Shown here: piece by piece, positions 29,203 through 38,036 of the stretch
How positions within the stretch are numbered: position 1 is the first letter of the stretch
Layout of the letters: every line of letters begins with the position of its first letter
NCBI RefSeq assembly: GCF_005405485.1
Contig: NZ_BJED01000007.1
Span: forward strand, 124,001 to 188,000
Length of the DNA: 64,000 nt
Direction of reading: 5' to 3'
Source of the DNA: Enterococcus hulanensis
GTDB lineage: Bacteria > Bacillota > Bacilli > Lactobacillales > Enterococcaceae
The notes under the pieces: generated by a model
Database searches by the model: none
What the model was told of the DNA's origin: nothing
Seen by the model: the letters and a program-made list of their open reading frames with translations, nothing else
Position numbers and translations under genes: made by a program

Positions 29203-29967
29203 TTATAATTTTTTACGATTAAAAATAAAAACACTTAGTAAAAGAACGGCTAGAAAGAGAAACACACTGAGGATCATCGCTGGTGCATAGTCTTTAAAGG
29301 CTGAAGCATTTTGCAGAAGGTTTAGATTCTGGGATGCCAGCGAGACAGGATTGTACTGTTTAACTTTATCAAACATGTTCAGCAATATTAGTAAAATGAC
29401 TATTCCTCCGGTTAGCAGCAAGCCTTCATAATTATTTCTGGCAATCGTTGAGGAAAGCAAAACAATACTTAACAATAATAGTCCGAAGAGCCATAATGGA
29501 AAGACTGCTTGAAAAAGATATGGGCTTTTATTGTCGGGGAAATAATACGCAGTATATCCCCATGTAACTAAGAAGCATACCAGCAAACAAAAGCTCCACT
29601 GAAAGACCAAGCTGATTATTTTCCCGACTATGATCGACCAGCGACGAAGTCCTTTGGTGACTAAATTGATCAACGTTCCCTTACTAACCTCGTTGCTAAC
29701 CGTTCCGCTAAACATCAAGGCCAAGACGATCAAACCAATTTGAGTGAGATTTTTATAAAATTGCGTCCACGAATCCAGCGAAGTTGGTTTGGGAATTGTT
29801 TTAGCCAGCGCTTCATTCAGCGTCATTTTTATAATCTCAGGTGTCATTCTTGCCATTAAAGGATTCATCAAACCAAAAATCAAAAAGATGATCAGCAAAA
29901 TCAATAAGCGTGAAGTCCGCCAGCTTTCAAATAATTCCTTTTTAGTGAAATAGTATAAATTCTTCAC
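29203..29967 (-). CDS. ABC-2 type transporter permease (YxlG-like)
   Basis: A 254-residue membrane protein with six hydrophobic helices (first at about 20-38; last at about 230-248). FSGTVSNEVSKGTLINLVTKGLRRWS is the cytoplasmic coupling region common in ABC-2 permeases. It is the last gene of the XRE/PLDc_N/ATPase operon, overlapping the ATPase gene as ATGA. The same three-gene order PLDc_N-ATPase-permease occurs as yxlEFG in Bacillus subtilis. Substrate unknown; peptide or antibiotic efflux is possible. Confidence 0.85.
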   Translation of the reverse strand: MKNLYYFTKKELFESWRTSRLLILLIIFLIFGLMNPLMARMTPEIIKMTLNEALAKTIPKPTSLDSWTQFYKNLTQIGLIVLALMFSGTVSNEVSKGTLINLVTKGLRRWSIIVGKIISLVFQWSFCLLVCFLVTWGYTAYYFPDNKSPYLFQAVFPLWLFGLLLLSIVLLSSTIARNNYEGLLLTGGIVILLILLNMFDKVKQYNPVSLASQNLNLLQNASAFKDYAPAMILSVFLFLAVLLLSVFIFNRKKL

Positions 29968-30899
29968 TGAATCACCTCCAAGAATATCGATTCTAATGAA
30001 GGATCAATCTTTTTGATTGATCTGGGATACAGCTGACTCCGCTCGAACAATTGGAAAAGACTGGGAGCGACCACTTCATATTCCTGCGTGTAGGTCAAAA
30101 TAAATCGATTTTTTTGCGAATCAAACGAGTAATCCTTGATAATCTTTTGATCCATCAATTTCTGCAATTCTTTCGTAAAATGGATTAACTCTGCTTCACC
30201 AGAAAACTCGATTTCAATTTGATCTTTTGCATAGTGTTCTTTCAATTCATTCAGCCGACCACTGACAACTAATTCTCCTTGATCTAAAATCCCGACATAA
30301 TCACAAATTCGTTCCACATCACTTAAAATATGGGTCGAAAACAAAATCGTGGTTCTGCCCTTTAAAGTCGCCAGCATCTTAAGAAAATCATTGCGTCCAC
30401 TAGGATCTAAAGCAGACGTCGGTTCATCACAGATCAGCAGTTCTGGATCGTTTAGTAAGGCCTGAGCAATCCCTAAGCGCTGCTTCATCCCTCGCGAGTA
30501 TCCCTTGATCTTCTTTTTATCATCAGCTAAACCAACTAAAGACAGAATCTCAGGGATTTTTTGTCGCAGCTGTGCTTTTGACAGCCCAGTGATTTCACCA
30601 CAAAAGTTCAAATATTCTTTACCGGACATGTAGTTGTAAAACTCGGGCACATCGGGTAAATAGCCCGTCAGATGATTGGTTTGATTGTCACCGAAATGAA
30701 CGGGCTTGCCTTTAATAAAGATTTCACCGCTGTTTTTTTCTTCTAAACCTAAAATCATTTTCATAGTCGTAGTTTTTCCTGCACCGTTTTCTCCTACAAA
30801 TCCAAAAATCGATCCTGTTGGCACCGTCAAATTCAATTTATTAAGAACTTTTTTGGTGCCAAAGTTTTTTGAGACCTGTTTCAACTCCAAGATATTCAC
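29964..30899 (-). CDS. ABC transporter ATPase (YxlF-like)
   Basis: Nucleotide-binding subunit for the ABC-2 permease downstream. Walker A GENGAGKTTT, signature YSRGMKQRLG, Walker B LLICDEPTSALDP, and switch His in LFSTHILSD are all intact. It has an extra C-terminal domain of about 90 residues, common in this subclass. I chose GTG at 30899 (GAGGGG seven bases upstream), overlapping the preceding gene's stop as GTGA; a longer frame to 30974 runs into that gene. 311 residues. Confidence 0.92.
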   Translation of the reverse strand: MNILELKQVSKNFGTKKVLNKLNLTVPTGSIFGFVGENGAGKTTTMKMILGLEEKNSGEIFIKGKPVHFGDNQTNHLTGYLPDVPEFYNYMSGKEYLNFCGEITGLSKAQLRQKIPEILSLVGLADDKKKIKGYSRGMKQRLGIAQALLNDPELLICDEPTSALDPSGRNDFLKMLATLKGRTTILFSTHILSDVERICDYVGILDQGELVVSGRLNELKEHYAKDQIEIEFSGEAELIHFTKELQKLMDQKIIKDYSFDSQKNRFILTYTQEYEVVAPSLFQLFERSQLYPRSIKKIDPSLESIFLEVIQ

Positions 30900-31108
30900 T
30901 GGTCGTCCCCTCTTCCAAACACAAAGTAAATGACTGGGCCAATGATCTGAATCAGCACAACAACGAATAGCCAAATAATTTTGTTGCCAAAACGATAATG
31001 TGGATGCTTCAGTATGTGTGTGACTGCCGCGATCACTAGGATCAGCTCTAAAATGATTAATGGCAAGAATATTGGTAAATTCTCTTTTAGAAACGCGAAA
31101 TTATTCAT
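30896..31108 (-). CDS. PLDc_N-domain small membrane protein (YxlE-like)
   Basis: Seventy residues with two helices and the PLDc_N/cardiolipase N-terminal pattern (HPHYRFGNKIIWLFVVV, IGPVIYFVFGR). Small proteins of this type accompany the ABC transporter YxlFG in Bacillus and are thought to regulate it. The ATG at 31108 follows AGGAGCGGG and overlaps the XRE gene's end by eight bases. The next gene overlaps it as GTGA. Confidence 0.85.
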   Translation of the reverse strand: MNNFAFLKENLPIFLPLIILELILVIAAVTHILKHPHYRFGNKIIWLFVVVLIQIIGPVIYFVFGRGDDQ

Positions 31109-32228
31109 GCTCTGCCCGCTCCTTTTTTTGCAGCAGTCGTAATTCAGTGTAAATCTGCTGTAATTGTGCTTGATCGGAAAAATTTGCAAAGGCGGGATTA
31201 TTGATCACAAAATTGATTAATGTCTCTTTGATCTTCATTGAGTCTCTAGGTAACTGATGGCCGATTTCTAATTGTTCCAGCCATTTATCGACTTGATCAA
31301 AATAATCATCGCCATGAAGTTCTACCGGGAAATCCGTCTCCCTCATTACCTCAAGAAAGTCATTCAGCAACGGAAGTGCAGCAGTCTCATTTTGCATTTG
31401 AGCATAGCCGAAAATTGCGGACAATTGAAAGTTCATCAATGCTACTGGATGCATTCGTTTAAAATTAAAAATATCGGTAAATTGAATTCCCCGCGAAACG
31501 GTTTCGGCAAACTTCTCAGGCTGATTGATCACTACTTGTAAATAATTGCCTAAAAAGCTTAGAAAAACAGTCGTATACTGATAAATAGCACTTTGCAATG
31601 TGATGACGGCCTGCTGCTCCTCGCCTTTTTGTTGCTGAGCTGCCGCGATCAAGCTTTCAATCGGGAATAAAGCAGGCACCTGATCCCCTAAGATCTCCAA
31701 TACCTGATCAAACTCATTCAAGGTCAATGAAGTATATGCTTCATATTTTAACGCCTGTGTAATTAATTCGGGATCTTTCGCTTGTGTTTTTACATGGACA
31801 AATAGTTCTTTTGCTTCTTTGTTGTAGGTTTGAATATTTTCTTCGCCTGGCAATAGATCAGCATGGTTCATGAGAAACATGCCCATTTGCAGAATAAAAG
31901 GATAGCAAGAGTAGTACCGCCGCACGAAACTGCGAATCGTAGCCAAGACATCCTCGGATGGTTGTGTTTCCAAAGATTTCTTCAGCATGCCATAAATTCG
32001 TTGAATCTCATGATTATCCAGCTGTGGCTCATAGGTTAATAGTGAATCAATCGTAATATCAAAATAAGCTGCCAGCAGCGGGAGCAAAGTAATGTCAGGG
32101 TAGGTTTGACCTGTTTCCCACTTTGATACCGATGCCTTCGATACTCCTACAAAATTGGCAAGCTCCTGTTGCGTCACCTGCTTTTCTTTACGCTTTTCCA
32201 TAATGATCGGTCCAATGTTCATTTCCAT
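31101..32228 (-). CDS. XRE-family regulator with helical sensory domain
   Basis: An N-terminal HTH (residues 6-60; TQQELANFVGVSKASVSKWE) of Cro/C1 type, followed by about 300 residues of helical sequence resembling TPR-type repeats, as in Rgg/PlcR-like regulators, though no peptide-binding signature can be named. It is first in the operon and probably controls it. The ATG at 32228 follows GGGGGAG. 375 residues. It may sense a ligand of the transporter; that is inference. Confidence 0.85.
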   Translation of the reverse strand: MEMNIGPIIMEKRKEKQVTQQELANFVGVSKASVSKWETGQTYPDITLLPLLAAYFDITIDSLLTYEPQLDNHEIQRIYGMLKKSLETQPSEDVLATIRSFVRRYYSCYPFILQMGMFLMNHADLLPGEENIQTYNKEAKELFVHVKTQAKDPELITQALKYEAYTSLTLNEFDQVLEILGDQVPALFPIESLIAAAQQQKGEEQQAVITLQSAIYQYTTVFLSFLGNYLQVVINQPEKFAETVSRGIQFTDIFNFKRMHPVALMNFQLSAIFGYAQMQNETAALPLLNDFLEVMRETDFPVELHGDDYFDQVDKWLEQLEIGHQLPRDSMKIKETLINFVINNPAFANFSDQAQLQQIYTELRLLQKKERAEHE

Positions 32229-32331
32229 TTATTTCTCCCCCTTTCTATTCATTTTAGAATGACTAGTAGCAGAAAACAATCGAGTAGTTGTTAACTTTTG
32301 AGGATAATAATCAACTAGCGAGAAACAAAAA

Positions 32332-32354
32332 GACCAGAGCGCTAAACTCTGGTC
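32332..32354 (-). terminator. Terminator of the ynj-type operon
   Basis: GACCAGAG/CTCTGGTC with a seven-base loop, followed on the minus strand by a T-run; it closes the 13-gene operon. Confidence 0.85.
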
Positions 32355-32369
32355 GTCATAAATAAGCAA

Positions 32370-33044
32370 TTATTCTTTTTTATACTCTGAATTCAGTTGT
32401 TTGATTTTCTTACTAAACCTTTTCGGCAAATAGGCTAGCAAAGCCAAAAGAATACCGGCGACCGTCAATTCCATTAATAAAGTGAACGAGACACCTTTGG
32501 AGGCAATCTCTGAAGCCATGAAGGCATAAATAAAACTAGCCGGCATCATAGTAGCAAAAGATATTAAACTAAACTTTTTTACACTCATGGGGGTCATTGC
32601 ATAGGCATAACTCTGGATCGCATAGGGAAAAATCGGAACTAAGCGAGTAAAGATCAGAAACGAAATGCCGTTTTCACTGACGCCTTTCTCAATCTTTTGA
32701 AAAGTGGCATCATTGCCGAAACGTCGTAAAATATAATCTCTTGCCAAATACTTGCCAATGATAAAAGAAATACTTGCGCCAAGTGAAGCACCGATAATAG
32801 TCAAGGTACCGCCCAACAATCCGCCATAGGCTAAACCGCCGACAATTGCCAAAAACTGTCCTGGCAGTAAAAAAACAGCTACGACTACAGATAGCAAGAT
32901 GAAAATCAAATAACCCACCCAACCTAGATTTTCTAAATATGCTCTTAACCCCGCAATGTCAGTCAAAAAATCAACGAAGCCAAACTGATACGCTAGAAAG
33001 ATTACTAGTACGACGAGTACAATAAATACTAAAATTTTTTTCAA
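32370..33044 (-). CDS. TVP38/TMEM64 (DedA superfamily) membrane protein
   Basis: Integral membrane protein of the SNARE-associated/VTT family; members move or organise lipids or small ions, function mostly unknown. Family marks are FLLPGQFLAIVGGLAYGG and the GASLGASISFIIGKYLARD box, then FLIFTRLVPIFPYAIQSYAYA. About six helices in 224 residues. The start is TTG at 33044 with AGGGGTG five bases upstream. It is the last gene of the ynj-type operon, 27 bases after the nucleoside hydrolase. TVP38 proteins also occur in arsenosugar-type clusters. Confidence 0.88.
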   Translation of the reverse strand: MKKILVFIVLVVLVIFLAYQFGFVDFLTDIAGLRAYLENLGWVGYLIFILLSVVVAVFLLPGQFLAIVGGLAYGGLLGGTLTIIGASLGASISFIIGKYLARDYILRRFGNDATFQKIEKGVSENGISFLIFTRLVPIFPYAIQSYAYAMTPMSVKKFSLISFATMMPASFIYAFMASEIASKGVSFTLLMELTVAGILLALLAYLPKRFSKKIKQLNSEYKKE

Positions 33045-33071
33045 CCGCTCACCCCTCTCGTTTCAAAAATA

Positions 33072-33923
33072 TCAGTTCTTTTGAAATCCAGCAGTCATTC
33101 GTTTAATAATCAATTGGTTAAAGCTGGAAATATCTAAAAGTTGCTTAGGCATCTTCACAGGATACTTAGAGTCCTCTGCTAAAGTCATTTGCCCGTTAGT
33201 TAGCTCCGGCTGTTCGGTTGCAAGAAAATAGTGCTCCTCACTAAATAAATCTGGTCGCTCTAGATAAACTGCGGTCGTCATATCCCAGTTGCAAAAGCCG
33301 CTAAAGTTAAAAACTTTTTCATTCCACTCGATCCAGTTTTCTAACGTTTCACTAAGCCACTTTAGAGCTTCTGGTGTTGTAGTGTTTGCCGCTGCGACTA
33401 AAAATTGTTCCACTTCACGCTTTGAAAAGAAAGCCTCCGCTGTCATATGCCCGTTCATAATCGTTAGCTTTGCTTGGCTTAATAAAACGGTTTTGGTAGC
33501 AGCGGGATCACTGGTAAAGTTCAACTCGGTGACTTCCCGCTGATTCACCACTAACGGTTCAGTAGTTCCGCCCATCAAGACGATCTCGTGAACCTTTTCA
33601 AAAAAAGTTGGATCGATTTGCTTCGCTTCGGCCAAATTTGTCAACGCACCGGTTGCTAAGATCGTCACTTCATTAGGAAAGCAATTGACCTGTTCGACCA
33701 AAAACTCGGCTCCTTGATAAAAATCAAACGATAAATTCAATCGTTCCTTCATTTCTTCCGTCTGCTGGGTGACTTCTGCTAAGCTGCCGTTGCCATAGGT
33801 CAATGTCACACCTAACAAATCAACTACTGGTGAACCCAGTAAATAAAGCAGCGTTAAACCATCATCGACATCCCTACCTGATAGCCCGAATGTATTATCA
33901 CAATCAAAAATGATTTTTCTCAC
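33072..33923 (-). CDS. Nucleoside hydrolase (IUNH family)
   Basis: Hydrolyses the N-glycosidic bond of a nucleoside, releasing base and ribose or an altered sugar. The metal-binding N-terminus reads FDCDNTFGLSGRDVDDGL, a variant of DxDxxxDD found in a Firmicutes subgroup. ATGALTNLAEA and VLMGGTTEP, later NFTSDPAAT and NWDMTTAVYL complete the fold. GTG at 33923 overlaps the previous stop as GTGA, with AGAGGA upstream; a longer frame to 33953 lacks support. 283 residues. In this operon the likely substrate is a modified nucleoside rather than a salvage nucleoside (inference). Confidence 0.85.
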   Translation of the reverse strand: MRKIIFDCDNTFGLSGRDVDDGLTLLYLLGSPVVDLLGVTLTYGNGSLAEVTQQTEEMKERLNLSFDFYQGAEFLVEQVNCFPNEVTILATGALTNLAEAKQIDPTFFEKVHEIVLMGGTTEPLVVNQREVTELNFTSDPAATKTVLLSQAKLTIMNGHMTAEAFFSKREVEQFLVAAANTTTPEALKWLSETLENWIEWNEKVFNFSGFCNWDMTTAVYLERPDLFSEEHYFLATEQPELTNGQMTLAEDSKYPVKMPKQLLDISSFNQLIIKRMTAGFQKN

Positions 33924-34585
33924 TCTAATAATCCTCTGTTTTCCTTCAGCCAATGCTGAAAATGATGATTCTCTTCCTTTAGTTCATAACGAATCTTTTT
34001 CAGATCAATCGGAAAATCAATATCCTGCAGCTGAGGTAATAATACTACCTCCACTCCTGTCAGTCGAGCCAGCGTTTCATTCAGAACTTCACTTTTCCCC
34101 CAAGTAATATCCGTTTCAAAAATCGGGGTCAAATCAACCTCTTGAGAGCAGCCAATCAAATAGTATCCGCCGTCAGGTGAAGGCCCCAGCACAACTTCGC
34201 GCATTTGATCAAAAGCAGCCACGATTATTTCTGAATTTAGATTAGGAATATCACTGCCGGTTAAAACAACTTTGTCATAGCCCTTTGCTGCTATATACTT
34301 CATGGCATGATTCATTCGTTGGCCGATTGTTTGACCTTTTTGCGGAAAAGCAGTGAAACTATTCGGCAGTATCGAAAGTAAACTGGTGGGATCACCTTCG
34401 TCGGAATAAGCAAGATAGAGATCGATGCCTTCGTTACTCAAGCAGTCAAATTTTAGAAAGCTGTCTTGTAAAATCTTAAGTTGGACCTGACAAGCTTCTT
34501 CGCCGCTCAATAAGCTTTGTAAACGAGTCTTGACTTTGTTAGGCACAGGAACTCGGGTAAATAAAATATAAGCATGTTTATTCAA
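33920..34585 (-). CDS. TIGR04282-type transferase (DUF2064)
   Basis: A 221-residue nucleotidyl/glycosyl-transferase-like protein of the CofC-like family, named rSAM/selenodomain-associated transferase 1 or arsenosugar biosynthesis transferase in databases. Conserved blocks are LFTRVPVPNKVKTRL, GQRMNHAM, VVLTGSDIPNL and LGPSPDGGYYLIG, ending ITWGKSEVL. The true reaction is unknown for most members. It overlaps the kinase-like gene by eight bases and the nucleoside hydrolase by four. Product presumably works with the TIGR04283-type transferase in the same operon. Confidence 0.87.
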   Translation of the reverse strand: MNKHAYILFTRVPVPNKVKTRLQSLLSGEEACQVQLKILQDSFLKFDCLSNEGIDLYLAYSDEGDPTSLLSILPNSFTAFPQKGQTIGQRMNHAMKYIAAKGYDKVVLTGSDIPNLNSEIIVAAFDQMREVVLGPSPDGGYYLIGCSQEVDLTPIFETDITWGKSEVLNETLARLTGVEVVLLPQLQDIDFPIDLKKIRYELKEENHHFQHWLKENRGLLE

Positions 34586-35573
34586 AGACTCGCTCCCTTA
34601 ATGCTTGACGTAAAAAATCTTCCTCTAAATAGCTAGTAACCTTCTCGAAAATCTCCTGATTCTTTAATTCCTTTGTATCGCTTTGATAACTATCGTAAGC
34701 CATCGCCGACCAAGCTAAAGCCCGCAACATCAAATATGGATGATAAATTCTCAACGCTTCTTCAAACGTCTCTCGTGCAAAGCCGGTCGCCTGAAGATAG
34801 CTGGTTAAAAAGTCCTGTTTCTCCGTCTGAGTTAAAACCAAATTACTGCGCCAAAGTGTCGTAGTCGAAGCTAAAAATTGGGAAATATCTTGAACCGGAT
34901 GACTGATTACCGGCTTCTCCCAGTCAATCAAGAAACCTTTTTTGCCTATAATAAAATTATGTGAGTTGACCTCCGTATTATTGACCGACCATTGATCAAG
35001 CTCAATGAAAAAACGCTGTTGACCGACATTTTTGTCGCATCGCTCTAACGCATCAGCTAATTGTCGCTGCGCTTGTAACGGAACAAACTCACTGGTCAAA
35101 ACCGGTGCTAGCAGCTGCTGACATTCATCCACGCGAGCAGCTAAAATCGTCGCCTGCTCTTTTACAAAAAAATTATTTGCTTCTTCATCAAGCGGCTGTT
35201 GATGAATCTCGCCAAAAATCAAAGCAGCTTCTTTTAAATCCTTTCGATAATCTAAGGGGTTACCCACCAAAAATTCCATAATCAACAAGCCTTGAGGGAA
35301 AAATTGTCCGGTATCATCCACATAATAAACTTTCGGTGTTCTATTCGTTCGTTCTAACCATTTCAAAGCCTGATACTCATAACGAATTTGATTTTCTAAA
35401 TGCAATTGACTGCCATAGTTCAAACGAAAAACATAGCGCCTTTTGCCATCAGAAATCACAAAATTTTGGTTGTATTCTCCTTGAGCAAGAAATTCAATTG
35501 TAAAGGGTTCTTGCAGCTGCAATTTTTCAATCAGGCGTTTTTCTTTCAAATATTCGCGAATTTTTTCTAGCAT
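34578..35573 (-). CDS. APH-fold phosphotransferase-like protein
   Basis: A 331-residue protein with the aminoglycoside phosphotransferase/choline kinase fold: N-lobe GEYNQNFVISDGKRRYVFRL with the nucleotide-binding Lys/Arg region, LLIMEFLVGNPL as hinge, then QWSVNNTEVNSHNFIIG where a catalytic HGDxxxxN loop is expected, and FLIDWEKP in place of a metal-binding DxE/D. The catalytic Asp position looks replaced (NTEVNSHN), so activity may differ from classic kinases. It lies 12 bases after the glycosyltransferase gene. Substrate probably a sugar or lipid-linked sugar, by context only. Confidence 0.8.
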   Translation of the reverse strand: MLEKIREYLKEKRLIEKLQLQEPFTIEFLAQGEYNQNFVISDGKRRYVFRLNYGSQLHLENQIRYEYQALKWLERTNRTPKVYYVDDTGQFFPQGLLIMEFLVGNPLDYRKDLKEAALIFGEIHQQPLDEEANNFFVKEQATILAARVDECQQLLAPVLTSEFVPLQAQRQLADALERCDKNVGQQRFFIELDQWSVNNTEVNSHNFIIGKKGFLIDWEKPVISHPVQDISQFLASTTTLWRSNLVLTQTEKQDFLTSYLQATGFARETFEEALRIYHPYLMLRALAWSAMAYDSYQSDTKELKNQEIFEKVTSYLEEDFLRQALRERVFE

Positions 35574-35585
35574 GAATAGCTCCTT

Positions 35586-36266
35586 TTATTTGTAATATCG
35601 CTGCGCCAACTTTTCAGGGGGCATCCCCATTAAATAAAGCAATTTGATTTTGTGCATTTTCAAATGTGTGCGAAGTTTGCCCTTTTTAAAACGGCGGCTT
35701 GAAGTCATGATTGGTATCGGTATTTGATAAAAATCCCCTAATTTCTTCAACCTTCGACTCAACCGCCAGTCTTCCATCAATGGAATAGGCTCAAAACCGC
35801 CAGCTTTTTCATAAGCTTTTCGCGTGGTAAACAATCCTTGATCGCCAAAAATCAACCCGAGATAGCGAGCACGCAAGTTGGAGGTCACCGCCAAATAACG
35901 ATAAAAGAAATCCGTTGAATCAAACGATAAAGCGAAAAATCCGGCACTGCAATGCTCCTCCTGCAAAACATTTAGCATTTGCTCTAACAGATTTTGTGTA
36001 CTTCCTATACGACTATCGCTATGTAAAAACCACAAAATATCACCGGAACTTTTTTCAGCACCATAATGCAGCTGTGCCCCGCGATTTGCCTGTTTTAATT
36101 GGTAAACGCTGGCCGATTTTTGAGCGACACTCACTGTTTGATCGTGACTGCCGCCATCCACGACAATTATTTCATAAGCGGCATTATTTCCTAGCTGATT
36201 TAATTGCTCCAACAAGTGATTAATATTTTTTTCTTCATTTAATACAGGAATAATGATCGATATCAT
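35586..36266 (-). CDS. TIGR04283-type family 2 glycosyltransferase
   Basis: A 226-residue GT-A enzyme. SIIIPVLNEEKNI starts the nucleotide-sugar site, EIIVVDGGSHDQTV and the metal-binding WFLHSDSRI (DxD-like DSR) follow, and FGDQGLFTTRKAYEKAGGF with LMEDWRLSRRLKKLG carries the acceptor-side ED motif. This is the rSAM/selenodomain-associated transferase 2 (arsenosugar-associated) type. It overlaps the ATPase gene as ATGA. No radical SAM or arsenic methyltransferase gene is near. Confidence 0.88.
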   Translation of the reverse strand: MISIIIPVLNEEKNINHLLEQLNQLGNNAAYEIIVVDGGSHDQTVSVAQKSASVYQLKQANRGAQLHYGAEKSSGDILWFLHSDSRIGSTQNLLEQMLNVLQEEHCSAGFFALSFDSTDFFYRYLAVTSNLRARYLGLIFGDQGLFTTRKAYEKAGGFEPIPLMEDWRLSRRLKKLGDFYQIPIPIMTSSRRFKKGKLRTHLKMHKIKLLYLMGMPPEKLAQRYYK

Positions 36267-37258
36267 CGCGGCATCACCTGCAACTTCTCATTGAACTTCA
36301 GAAAAATTTGTTCTTCATTAATAATTTTCTGTGATAAGTTTGTGAACGTACAGTTTGTTTCACCTATTTTCACCTGAGTTCGTTGACCATTAGGCGACCA
36401 CTCATTACTCAAAACCTGGGCAGTCAAACCGGTCTCGCTGATTTCGGCATCTGCACCATAAGGAATAAAAAGCAGTGCCTCTCCTTGAAGTTGATTAGGA
36501 TTTTCCACGATCATTTCAATATCGCCAATTTTAAAAATATTGTCGTGAATCATTCCTGGAATAAAATTGCTCTCTCCGATTGTTTCAGCAACCTTTTGAT
36601 TGGCCGGATAAAAATATATTTCCTGCGGTGCGCCAATCTGCTGAATTCTGCCATCTAATAAAATAATCATGCGGTCGGCTAATTGAAAAGCTTCATCACG
36701 ATCATGTGTCACCAGAATGACACTAAAGCTGTATTCTTTTTGTAATCGCCGCAGATATTCCCGCATCGAATTCTTTAAATGACTGTCCAAATTGGCAAAC
36801 GGTTCATCGAGTAACAACAGCTTAGGCTCTAAAACAACCGCTCGAGCCAATGCCACTCGTTGTTTCTGCCCTCCAGATAATTGATCAGGAAAATGCTTCT
36901 CAAGTCCGATTAAGTCAAACACTTCAAGAATTTTATTAATCTTCTCAGTAATGACTGCTTTAGAAAATTTACGCGCCTTCAATCCAAAGGCAATATTTTC
37001 AACCACAGTCATATGAGGAAAGAGCCAAAAATCTTGAAAGACTAAAACCGTGCTTGCTTGAGAGAAACCGTTCGTAAAACGAATCGTCCCCTTATCAACC
37101 GACTGAACTCCCGCGATCATTTTTAACAGGCTCGTCTTCCCAACACCAGACGGCCCAAAAAGCGCCACGATCTCGCCATCTTCTACAGTAAACGTCAGGT
37201 CCTGAAGTATTTTGTTTTTTCCATAAAATAATTGAAGATCATTAATGCTTAGTCCCAC
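36263..37258 (-). CDS. ABC transporter ATPase, YnjD-like
   Basis: Importer ATPase with Walker A GPSGVGKTSL, signature LSGGQKQRVALARA, Walker B LLLLDEPFANLD and His switch VTHDRDEAF. A C-terminal TOBE-like regulatory region of about 90 residues follows (IPYGADAEISETGLTAQV). GTG at 37258 is chosen because GGAGGA lies seven bases upstream; it overlaps the permease end. With YnjB- and YnjC-type partners it forms an uptake system of the Fe3+/thiamine/polyamine class. 331 residues. Confidence 0.88.
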   Translation of the reverse strand: MGLSINDLQLFYGKNKILQDLTFTVEDGEIVALFGPSGVGKTSLLKMIAGVQSVDKGTIRFTNGFSQASTVLVFQDFWLFPHMTVVENIAFGLKARKFSKAVITEKINKILEVFDLIGLEKHFPDQLSGGQKQRVALARAVVLEPKLLLLDEPFANLDSHLKNSMREYLRRLQKEYSFSVILVTHDRDEAFQLADRMIILLDGRIQQIGAPQEIYFYPANQKVAETIGESNFIPGMIHDNIFKIGDIEMIVENPNQLQGEALLFIPYGADAEISETGLTAQVLSNEWSPNGQRTQVKIGETNCTFTNLSQKIINEEQIFLKFNEKLQVMPR

Positions 37259-38036
37259 GCTGTATTCCTCCAATCATTAATTTAAAGATAAATACCCCAA
37301 GCATCGTACAGCCTAAAAAGATCAAACTGTATGATGAGGCCAAACCGAAACGACCGTTATTCGCATAAGGAAGTAATAATAACGGCAAGGTAACGATCTT
37401 ACCGCCGCCGAAAAAGAACGTTGGTAAATATTGGCTGCAAGACACAATAAAGACTAACATTGCAGACGTAGTGATTCCCGGACGTAACAACGGCCAAGTG
37501 ATCTGCCAAAAAGTCGACCACGAACCTGCACCTAAGGTTTGAGCAGTCAGACTATAGCCTTCACCTAAGTTCCGGTAGCTCTCTAATAAAATCTGCATTG
37601 CATAAGGCAAACATAGATATGTATGAATCAAAATAATCCCAAAAAAAGTGCCCGTCAAACGCAACTGTAAAAATAAAACCTGACTTGAAGTAATAATAGC
37701 AATTGCCGGTAAAATCAACGGCAAATAAATCATAATCTCGACCAAGCGATGGGAAAGTCTCTTTTGAAAAGCGAAATATCTAGCTGCCGGCAATGCTATG
37801 ATTATTGTGACTATCGTTACAGCAAAGGCAATCAGCAAGCTGTTAAGCACAGCTGACCAAAAATTTGGTTCATTGAGCATTTGTTGATACACGCTGCCTG
37901 CAAATACTTGAGGAAAAACAGCCGGATACATCCATTTTGCACTCACCGACCACAAGAATAAAAGCAGCAGCGGCAGGATCACGAGTATTGCGGCAAATAG
38001 TAATAAAAAGTAGTGGCGTTTAGACGAGCGTTTCAT
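37242..38036 (-). CDS. ABC transporter permease, YnjC C-terminal half-like
   Basis: A 264-residue membrane protein with six helices and the binding-protein-dependent permease EAA-type loop (ESYRNLGEGYSLTAQTLGAG). E. coli YnjC is one fused permease of about twice this size; here the two halves are separate genes and this is the second. It overlaps the first permease as ATGA and the ATPase gene by 17 bases. Confidence 0.85.
   Translation of the reverse strand: MKRSSKRHYFLLLFAAILVILPLLLLFLWSVSAKWMYPAVFPQVFAGSVYQQMLNEPNFWSAVLNSLLIAFAVTIVTIIIALPAARYFAFQKRLSHRLVEIMIYLPLILPAIAIITSSQVLFLQLRLTGTFFGIILIHTYLCLPYAMQILLESYRNLGEGYSLTAQTLGAGSWSTFWQITWPLLRPGITTSAMLVFIVSCSQYLPTFFFGGGKIVTLPLLLLPYANNGRFGLASSYSLIFLGCTMLGVFIFKLMIGGIQRGTKH

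Noticed and set aside
30899-30974. Longer N-terminus for the YxlF-like ATPase
   Set aside because: Extension lies within the PLDc_N gene in another frame; the GTG at 30899 has a good ribosome binding site.
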